Of a DNA stretch of 64,000 nucleotides, positions 56,704 to 64,000 are shown piece after piece. Within the stretch, counting starts at the first letter, position 1, and the number at the start of each line of letters is the position of its first letter. This DNA is from Planctomycetota bacterium (GTDB lineage Bacteria > Planctomycetota > UBA1135 > GCA-002686595), in assembly GCA_002686265.1 (NCBI GenBank), contig NZBA01000036.1, forward strand, positions 91,719 through 155,718. Reading direction: 5' to 3'. Both the position numbers and the translations under genes were made by a program. The notes under the pieces were generated by a model, which worked only from the letters and a program-made list of their open reading frames with translations, did no database searches and was not told where the DNA came from.

Positions 56704-58667
56704 GGGCCCCGCCCGAGCAGAGCTACCTCGACGGCTGGGCGGCGATGTACCGCCTCATCCGCCAGGGGCACTCGTGGAGCGGCCGTGAGCGCAACACCTG
56801 CTTCCTGAACCTGGGCGAGGGCGAGTTCGCCGACATCTCGGCGGTGAGCGGTCTGGACTTCGCCGACGACGGCCGGGCCCTGGCGGTCGTCGACTGGGAC
56901 CAGGACGGCTCCCTCGACCTGTGGGTGACCAACCGCAGCGGCCCCCGCCTGCGGTTCCTGCACAACCGCTCGGCGCGGGCCGGGGAGCCGGGGCACCGCT
57001 GGGTCGCCCTGCGCCTTGAGGGCACCACCGCCAACCGCGACGGCATCGGCGCGCGGGTCGAGGTGCGGCCGGCGGCCTCCGACCGCACCCTCGTGCGGAC
57101 GGTCCACGCGGGCGACGGCTTCCTGGGCCAGTCGAGCAAGTGGCTGCACTTCGGCCTGGGAACCGACCGGGCCCTCGACGAGGTGCGCGTGGTCTGGCCC
57201 GGGGGGCGGGCGGAGACCTTCGAGGGCGTGGAGGTCGGCGGTCGCTTCCTGCTCGTGCAGGGGAGTGGCCGGGCGCGGCCCCTGCCCGTGGGGCGCGGCG
57301 TCGCCCTGGACCGGGGGGCACCTCCTCCCGCTTCGCCGCCCGTCGGCCTGCGCACCCCTCTCTCGGCGCGCGTGCCGCTGCCTCGTCTGGCCTACGTCGA
57401 CGAGGGCGGACTGCCGACCTGGTTCCAGCCCGCGCAGGAGGGCCGCGCCCTGATCCTGTTGTGGGCGAGCTGGTGCGCCCCCTGCCGGGTCGAGCTGGCG
57501 GAGCTCGCCGAACGGGCGAGCGAGGTCGAGGCCGCGGGCCTGCGTGTCCTGGCCCTCTCGGCGGACCTGCCCGAGGACCGCGCGGACGCCGAGGAGCTCC
57601 TCGATCGGATCTCCTGGCCCTTCGAGCGCGGCTGGGCCGAGGGTGAGCTGCTCGACGTCGTGGAGACGGTCAGCGGGGAGGTGCTCGATCCCCAGCGCGA
57701 GCTGGCCCTGCCCACCGGCCTGCTGGTGGACGAATCTCATCGGCTGGCGGTGCTCTATCGCGGCCCGGCCGACGTCGACACGCTCCTCGCGGACGCGGCG
57801 GGGACCGAGCGGGACGCGGCGGACGTGCGCGCCGCGGCGGCGCCCTTCCCCGGCCGCTGGCTCGCCCGCCCCCGAGTCCACGACGTCCTCGGCATCGCCC
57901 ACCGCCTGCGCGACGCGGGCCACGTGGGGATGACCGCCGAGTACCTGCGGCGCCTGGGCGTCACGGGGGGCGCGGAGGGCGCCGAGCGCGACGAGGCCAG
58001 CCTGGGGTTGGCGGGCTCGAACCTGGCCCTGGGGGACGACCTCGCGCGGGAGGGCCGCCACCTCCAGGCGATCGAGTCCTACGAGCACGCCCTGAGCCTG
58101 GAGCCCGACTCGGTGCCCGCCTCGCGCGGGCTGGGGCTCGCGCACATGATGCTCGGGAACCTCGAGGAGGCGGGGGCGCACCTCGAGCGCGCCCTGTCCC
58201 TGGACCGCGGCGACGCCCTCTCCCACGCGGCGATGGGCATGCTGTACGGCAAGCGCGGCGAGCTCGAGCGGGCCCGGGGCGAGTTCGAGCGCGCCGTCGC
58301 TCTCGACGCCGACAACGCCGAGGCCTGGTTCCGCCTGGGGTCGATCCACGCCGGCTCGCGGCGCGACGCGAAGGCCCTGCACGCCCTGCGGCGGGCCCTC
58401 GACGCGGACCCCGAGCACCTCCCCGCCCGGCGCACCCTGGCGATCCTCCTGCACCGCGGCGGGGACGTCGCCGCCGCCAAGCGCGAGTACGCGGTCCTCT
58501 TGGAGGCCGATCCCACCGACGAGGAGACCCTCTTCCGCCTGGGCCTGGCCCACGTCCACGGCGGGACCTTCGAGGGCGCCGAGAGCCAGCTCGAGACCCT
58601 GCGCGCCGCCGGCTCACCCTTCGCCGGGCGCCTCGAGCTGGCCCTGCTCCAGGCGCGCGGACGCTGA
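56679..58667 (+). CDS. CRTAC1-type protein, part after TGA: UnbV, TlpA-like, TPR
   Basis: In the same frame as the preceding entry. GTG 56679 is the first possible start, but it lies inside the stem-loop with no properly spaced ribosome site; ATG 56745 has none either, so independent initiation is unlikely. Domains: an FG-GAP-like repeat (VDWDQDGSLDLWV), ASPIC/UnbV (HRWVALRLEG, GIGARVEVRP, WLHFGLG, VRVVWPGG), a thioredoxin/TlpA-like domain with LLWASWCAPCR (CxxC at residues 900 and 903 of the joined protein), and a C-terminal run of TPR repeats (IESYEHALSLEPDSVPA, AHLERALSLDRGD, EFERAVALDADNAEA, ALRRALDADPEH). The combination suggests an exported redox or scaffold protein. It ends 7 bases before the convergent lectin gene. 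Confidence 0.8.
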   Translation: MSHSPSTAGAPPEQSYLDGWAAMYRLIRQGHSWSGRERNTCFLNLGEGEFADISAVSGLDFADDGRALAVVDWDQDGSLDLWVTNRSGPRLRFLHNRSARAGEPGHRWVALRLEGTTANRDGIGARVEVRPAASDRTLVRTVHAGDGFLGQSSKWLHFGLGTDRALDEVRVVWPGGRAETFEGVEVGGRFLLVQGSGRARPLPVGRGVALDRGAPPPASPPVGLRTPLSARVPLPRLAYVDEGGLPTWFQPAQEGRALILLWASWCAPCRVELAELAERASEVEAAGLRVLALSADLPEDRADAEELLDRISWPFERGWAEGELLDVVETVSGEVLDPQRELALPTGLLVDESHRLAVLYRGPADVDTLLADAAGTERDAADVRAAAAPFPGRWLARPRVHDVLGIAHRLRDAGHVGMTAEYLRRLGVTGGAEGAERDEASLGLAGSNLALGDDLAREGRHLQAIESYEHALSLEPDSVPASRGLGLAHMMLGNLEEAGAHLERALSLDRGDALSHAAMGMLYGKRGELERARGEFERAVALDADNAEAWFRLGSIHAGSRRDAKALHALRRALDADPEHLPARRTLAILLHRGGDVAAAKREYAVLLEADPTDEETLFRLGLAHVHGGTFEGAESQLETLRAAGSPFAGRLELALLQARGR

Positions 58668-58674
58668 GCGCCCC

Positions 58675-60099
58675 CTAGGGCCAGAAGGAGACCTCGACCC
58701 CGTTCGAGAGGTTGAAGTTCGTGCCGCAGGAGCTCCCCACGGGGTCCCGGTACCAACCCTGGAAGAAGCGCACGTCGCCCGGGCCCCACTGGCCGAGGGC
58801 GGCCAGGCCGGGGCCCCAGTGGGCCGTCCCGGCGGCGTCGGGCACCCGCACGCCGAGGCGCTTGACGCTCCCGCCGGCGCAGCGCAAGCCGTCGCCGAAG
58901 GAGAGGCCCATGCCGCCGTTGACGGCGTTCAGGCCGGAGAAGAGCAGGGCCGGCTGGCTCGGGAGGGCCTGGCGGAGCTCGAACTGCAGGTCGTCGGCCA
59001 CGGCGTCCTGGCTCCCCGTGGCGGTCAGGAGTGCTCCGGCGCCGGTGGAGTTGGCGCAGCCCTCTCCGCCGCCGCCGAAGTTCCCACAGGGACAGGTGGC
59101 GCCGCTCGCGTCACCGAAGCAGTAGGGCGTGCCCGTCTGCGTGTCGTACTCGATCACGTAGCGGCCCACGGCCCCGTCGGCGACCTGGTAGTCGTTCCAC
59201 CGATCCGCCGGCCAGTAGCCGCCGTAGTGCTCGGCCCCGGCGCCGTCGTTGGGCTCGCCGGCCGTCCAGTTCTGGTAGGTGACCGGCTCCCCCGTCACCC
59301 ACCGCCAGCCGCCGGCCGGCTCGGAGTAGTCGGGGGCGCTCTGGTCCTGGTAGAGGCCGATCCAGGCGTTGCCGAGGTTGCCGCCGGCGAGCTGGAAGTA
59401 CACCCACTGGTCCTCCGCCGCGTCGCTCAGGGTCACCAGGTGTCCCGGCACGCCCAGGAACGAGGTCGCCGCTGCGTCGTCCCGCGCCTGGGTCCAGCTC
59501 GGTGCGCTCTCGACCACCAGGTAGTGGTGGCCGTTCTGGGTGTTCAGCACGGGCGTGGGACAGGCCGCGATGGTGATGTCGAAGCTCCCCGGACCGGCGG
59601 CGCCGCCGGGGAAGGTGCCGACCTGCAGGGTGTAGGTGGTCGAGTTGCTCACGGGCCACTGGATCTCTGATTCGAAGGCCGTCGTGCACGCGGCGTCGTC
59701 GTTGCAGGCCAGGGCGCTACCGGGCGCCGGGCAGCCGCAGCCGGGGTAGGCCGCGATCTTCGTGTCGACGGCGGGCGCCAGTCCGCATGCGCTCAGGGTC
59801 GCGCAGCCGTCCGCATCCGCGCTCCAGCAGAACCAGACGTCGCTGGTGATCCCCGAGGTCCCGAAGGCCATGCAGAGGGTCTCGCTTTGACCCTCAGTGC
59901 CCGTGGTCGCGCTGGTCACGTCGAAGGTGAACAGGCCCTGGCCTGCGATCGGAACGGGCGCGACGCAGTCATCGCTGCCTCCGGTCCAGGAGCCGCCGGA
60001 GGGCTGCGCGGCTATCAGTGGCGCACCCGGCTTGCCGAGCTGTGCCGTGGCCTGGGAGACGAGCAGGAGTGAGACAACGACTGTGAGGATGGAGCGCAT
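58675..60099 (-). CDS. Secreted C-type lectin-domain protein with WYRDP tail
   Basis: 474 residues with signal peptide MRSILTVVVSLLLVSQATAQ. A Cys-containing N-terminal domain (about 40-180, with DDCVAPVPI and CNDDAACTT) precedes a C-type lectin domain (about 185-330: GHHYLVVES, WTQARDDA, AWIGLYQD, WVTGEPVTYQNWTAGEPND, RWNDYQ). The EPN and WND motifs are the Ca-dependent, mannose-type sugar-binding residues. After CFGDASGATCPCGN and GCANSTGAGALL, the last ~130 residues match the tail of the protein at 30587, ending FFQGWYRDP...NLSNGVEVSF. Probably cell-surface carbohydrate binding. Confidence 0.85.
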   Translation of the reverse strand: MRSILTVVVSLLLVSQATAQLGKPGAPLIAAQPSGGSWTGGSDDCVAPVPIAGQGLFTFDVTSATTGTEGQSETLCMAFGTSGITSDVWFCWSADADGCATLSACGLAPAVDTKIAAYPGCGCPAPGSALACNDDAACTTAFESEIQWPVSNSTTYTLQVGTFPGGAAGPGSFDITIAACPTPVLNTQNGHHYLVVESAPSWTQARDDAAATSFLGVPGHLVTLSDAAEDQWVYFQLAGGNLGNAWIGLYQDQSAPDYSEPAGGWRWVTGEPVTYQNWTAGEPNDGAGAEHYGGYWPADRWNDYQVADGAVGRYVIEYDTQTGTPYCFGDASGATCPCGNFGGGGEGCANSTGAGALLTATGSQDAVADDLQFELRQALPSQPALLFSGLNAVNGGMGLSFGDGLRCAGGSVKRLGVRVPDAAGTAHWGPGLAALGQWGPGDVRFFQGWYRDPVGSSCGTNFNLSNGVEVSFWP

Positions 60100-60299
60100 G
60101 CTGTCAATCCGTGGTTGGGGCAGGAGGGCGGGGAGGTTGACGGATCCGCCACCGGCCTCCATGAGACCATCAAACCTCCCCATCTGCCACCAGGGGTCTC
60201 CTCGGTGTGCCTGCGCCGGGAGGGATGGTCGATCCGGGCCGTAGCCCTCGCCTCGGGGGACACGGATTCCTCCTTCGCGCGAGCGGAGAAACGCACTCG

Positions 60300-60581
60300 C
60301 TACATGTGCGATACGGCCGAGGCTCCCGCGGCGAAGAACACGAGGAACAGGCTCAAGCAGATCAAAATCAGATTCAGGGCGAGGCCGATGATGCCGCACA
60401 GCTTGCCCGCCTGGGTCAGGCCGCGTCCCTCGGGGTCCATCAGGCCAGCGTCCATCTGCTTGAGGTCCGCGTTGCCCATCACCCAGGCGGCGATGCCGAA
60501 CACGAAGCAGAGGAGCAAGCTCAGGATTCCGAGCACGAGGATGACGACGCCGCGATGCGGGGTGAGTTGGGTGGAGTTCAT
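60300..60581 (-). CDS. Small DUF4190-like membrane protein A
   Basis: 93 residues with two transmembrane helices (VVILVLGILSLLLCFVFGIAAWVMG and IIGLALNLILICLSLFLVFF) joined by a loop containing MDPEGRGLTQAGKLCGII. The layout matches DUF4190-type small proteins. A close paralogue lies 50 bases upstream, sharing the loop almost exactly. Function unknown. Confidence 0.75.
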   Translation of the reverse strand: MNSTQLTPHRGVVILVLGILSLLLCFVFGIAAWVMGNADLKQMDAGLMDPEGRGLTQAGKLCGIIGLALNLILICLSLFLVFFAAGASAVSHM

Positions 60582-60631
60582 GGAGGAGTCGGAGTGGGCG
60601 GGTGATGCGGCGGGGCCGACGAGTGGCCGGA

Positions 60632-60889
60632 TCAGGACGATGGGATGATCCAGACCCCAATGACCATGAAAACAAAGAGCCCTATCCAGAGGATAGAGAG
60701 CAGGCTCGAGATGATGCCGCAGAGCTTCCCGGCCTGGGTCAGGCCGCGCCCCTCGGGGTCCATCGAGCCCGCGTCGATGGCAGCCAGGTCGCTGCTGCCC
60801 ATGATCCAGGCGGCCACGCCGCAGAACGGGCAGAGGACGAAACCCAGGATGCCGAGTACGAGAATCACTGCGCCGCGGTGCGGTTTCAT
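60632..60889 (-). CDS. Small DUF4190-like membrane protein B
   Basis: 85 residues, paralogue of the gene at 60300: PHRGAVILVLGILGFVLC, SDLAAIDAGSMDPEGRGLTQAGKLCGII, then a second transmembrane helix. The pair is tandem on the minus strand and presumably arose by local duplication. The shared GRGLTQAGKLCGIIG-type loop is the most conserved part. Function unknown. Confidence 0.75.
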   Translation of the reverse strand: MKPHRGAVILVLGILGFVLCPFCGVAAWIMGSSDLAAIDAGSMDPEGRGLTQAGKLCGIISSLLSILWIGLFVFMVIGVWIIPSS

Positions 60890-61021
60890 CGCAATACTCC
60901 TTGGAAGGACATTGCTCGGAGGAGATGTCGAGGGCTCACGCGACCATCCTACACGCCTCGGACCGTCCGCTCCAGGAGCGGACCGTGGCGCTGAGGCACG
61001 CCCTACGCGTCCACGGAGCCC

Positions 61022-62025
61022 CTATTCGAGGCCAGCTTCCAGATGGCAGGCGGTGTGGTGCTCCGGGGCGCCCCCGCAAGGGCCGAGTGGCGGAACGCGC
61101 GCCTCGCAGGCATCGTCCGCCACGCGCTCGCGCTCGGGGCAGCGCGGATGGAACGGACAGCCGGCCGGCGGGTCGAGGGGCGAGGGCACGTCACCGCGCA
61201 GCACCGTGCGGCGGCGCTCGCGCTCCCGCTGGGGATCAGCCACGGGGACCGCCGAGAGCAGGGCGCGGGTGTAGGGATGGCGCGGGGAGGAGAAGATCCG
61301 GTCGCGCTCGGCGACTTCCACCACGCGGCCGAGGTACATGACCGCCACGCGCTCGCACAGGTGGCGCACGACCGCGAGGTCGTGGGCGATGAACAGGTAG
61401 GCCAGACCGAAGCGTTGTCGCAGCTGTTCGAGCAGGTTGATGATCTGGGCCTGGATCGAAACGTCGAGGGCGCTCACCGGCTCGTCGCAGACCAACAGCT
61501 CCGGCTCCAAGGCCAGGGCGCGCGCGATGCCGATGCGCTGGCGCTGGCCGCCGGAGAACTCGTGGGGGTAGCGCGCAACGTGGCGCGGGTTGAGCCCGAC
61601 GGCTTCCAACAGGGCCATGGCCCGAAGCCGGCGCTCGCGGCGGCGAGCGAGGCCGTGGATGGCCAGGGGCTCGGCCAGGATCGAGCCCACGGTCTGGCGC
61701 GGATCGAGGGAGGCGTAGGGATCCTGGAAGATCATCTGCACTCGCCGGCGGTGGGGGAGCCAGGCGCGTCGGTCGAGACGGGTCAGGTCGACGCCGTCGA
61801 GCTGCACCGAGCCCGCGGTGGCGCGCTGCAGGCCGACGATCGCACGCGCCGTGGTCGACTTGCCGCAGCCCGACTCGCCCACCAGCCCCAGGCTCTTCCC
61901 GCGCTCGAGGTCGAAGGAAACGCCATCCACCGCCTTCAGCCAGCGTGCCGGGCGACCGAGGAGCCCGCGGCGACCGACGGGGAAGTGCACCGCCAGGTCG
62001 CGGACGCTCAAGAGGGACGGCGGGC

Positions 62026-62029
<4 letters not shown>
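61022..62029 (-). CDS. dppF: Oligo/dipeptide ABC transporter ATPase (DppF/OppF)
   Basis: 335 residues. Walker [11 protein letters not shown]-loop [16 protein letters not shown], signature [15 protein letters not shown], Walker [13 protein letters not shown], and the C-terminal oligopeptide/HPY region with [21 protein letters not shown] 62029 overlaps the dppD stop (GTGA). Third gene of a minus-strand dppC-dppD-dppF operon; the permease dppB and binding protein would lie beyond the right edge. Confidence 0.92.
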
Positions 62030-63051
<1,022 letters not shown>

Positions 63052-63053
63052 GC

Positions 63054-64000
63054 TCAGTCCTTCCCGCGGAGCTTGGGATCGAGGGCGTCGCGTAGGCCGT
63101 CGCCGAGCACGTTCAAGGCCAAGAGCGCGCTCGCCATCGCCGTGGCCGGGAAGACCACCAGCCACCAGTAGATGCGGACCGGGTTGACCATCTCGCTGCC
63201 GTCCACCGCCAGGAGTCCCCAGCTGACCTTGGGTGGCTCGATGCCCAGACCCAAGAAGGTCAGGAAGGCCTCGAAGAGCATCACGGCCGGGATCGTGAGC
63301 GTCAGGTAGACGATCACGATCGAGAGCACGTTGGGCACCAGGTGTACGAACAGGATGCGCGTGGTGGAGGCTCCGATGACGCGCGCCGCGTCCACGAACT
63401 CGGTGTTGCGCAGGGAGAGGACCTGGCCACGCACGACGCGCGCCATGGTCAGCCAGTAGACGGCGCCGATGACCACGAAGAAAACGACCTCGCGGTCGAC
63501 GCCGAAGCGGTCCTCGAGCTCGGTGCGGTACTCGTTCACGAGCGTGATCAGGAAGATCACCAGGAAGATGAACGGGATCGAGTAGAGGACGTCGACCACG
63601 CGCATCATGAGGTTGTCCACGCGCCCGCCCATCAGGCCCGAGAGGGCGCCGTAGGTGACGCCGATCACCAAGCTGCAGAGGGTGGCGGCCAGGGCCACCA
63701 GGATCGAGGTGCGGCTTCCCCAGACGATGCGCGAGAGGATGTCCCGACCCTTGCCGTCGGTGCCCAGCCAGTGGCCCGTCTGCCAGTCGCCGAACAGAGC
63801 GCAGCGTGCGCCGACCAGCAGCTCGTCGGCGGCGCTGAGCTCCCAGTAGTCGGGCTCGAAGCCGCCCTCGCCGAAGACGGTCCAGGGCGGGACGGGCGGC
63901 TGGGGCTCGAGCTGGAGGTCGAGGGTCACCGGCGAGGGCAGGGGGAGCACGGGCGCGAGCAGGGACAGGAGGGCGAAGACGCCCAGGAAGACCAGGCTCG
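63054..64000 (-). CDS. dppC: Peptide ABC transporter permease (DppC/OppC), 5' partial
   Basis: The frame stays open to the right window edge, where a hydrophobic segment ([19 protein letters not shown]) is the first transmembrane helix, so the true start is outside. A periplasmic loop with [21 protein letters not shown], the standard OppC phrase, precedes the core permease helices. The EAA-type loop is [24 protein letters not shown], which contacts the ATPases. Its stop lies 2 bases from the dppD TTG start. Confidence 0.9.
   Translation of the reverse strand, partial: SLVFLGVFALLSLLAPVLPLPSPVTLDLQLEPQPPVPPWTVFGEGGFEPDYWELSAADELLVGARCALFGDWQTGHWLGTDGKGRDILSRIVWGSRTSILVALAATLCSLVIGVTYGALSGLMGGRVDNLMMRVVDVLYSIPFIFLVIFLITLVNEYRTELEDRFGVDREVVFFVVIGAVYWLTMARVVRGQVLSLRNTEFVDAARVIGASTTRILFVHLVPNVLSIVIVYLTLTIPAVMLFEAFLTFLGLGIEPPKVSWGLLAVDGSEMVNPVRIYWWLVVFPATAMASALLALNVLGDGLRDALDPKLRGKD

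Overview
This window is very GC-rich bacterial chromosome with dense genes, about 48 CDS, many joined by 1-4 nt ATGA/GTGA/TTGA overlaps. The gene content suggests a diderm of the Planctomycetota: many lipobox signal peptides, CRTAC1/FG-GAP proteins, a sulfatase-like lipoprotein, and secreted proteins ending in a shared tail (Cys-rich lead-in, 'NSTG', then 'WYRDP') that I associate from memory with the Saltatorellus/Engelhardtia (UBA1135-like) lineage. The assignment is inference; there is no rRNA here to test it. I saw no tRNA, CRISPR array, insertion sequence or prophage.

Layout. 1-3294: coaX (5' cut by the window edge), a short divergent MnmE-like GTPase, and an aspartate carbamoyltransferase with a PyrI-type zinc domain fused at its C-terminus. 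3295-12543: a C-rich gap, then three large lipoproteins with SbsA/Big_5-like domains and, in some, glycine-rich beta-strand passenger regions. The last overlaps the prepilin peptidase gene. 12540-21670: prepilin peptidase, OmpA-like lipoprotein, EF-G paralogue, and a type IV pilus set pilT-pilB-pilC-pilA ending in a strong hairpin terminator. 21677-30557: TatD nuclease with a HEAT-like lipoprotein, a fourth giant lipoprotein, amidohydrolase, metallophosphoesterase, proline dehydrogenase and CutA.

30587-41703: a choice-of-anchor A secreted protein, a sulfatase-fold lipoprotein that has lost metal ligands, a GT-C-like membrane protein, and a four-gene translationally coupled TolC/MFP/ABC (MacAB-like) operon. 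41739-52774: ComM, a lipoprotein amidase, an MgtC/DUF4010 protein, MurQ, a PaaZ-type aldehyde dehydrogenase, ComEC, then coaD-ridA-ychF. 52803-64000: a membrane protein, class I aldolase, a split CRTAC1-type gene, a C-type lectin protein, two small paralogous membrane proteins and a dipeptide/oligopeptide ABC transporter cut by the right edge.

The most striking feature is the CRTAC1-type gene at 54777-58667. One in-frame TGA (56655-56657) interrupts an otherwise continuous reading frame between the FG-GAP repeats and the ASPIC/UnbV domain, and a stem-loop of roughly bacterial SECIS geometry follows it. The downstream part carries a TlpA-like CxxC domain and TPRs. A selenocysteine-containing redox protein is the most interesting reading; a nonsense mutation or sequencing error are the alternatives. 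The second notable item is the PyrB-PyrI(zinc domain) fusion, which lacks the allosteric nucleotide domain. The window also carries dispersed parts of a natural-transformation apparatus (type IV pilus, PilD, ComEC, ComM) and of peptidoglycan turnover (MurQ, amidase).
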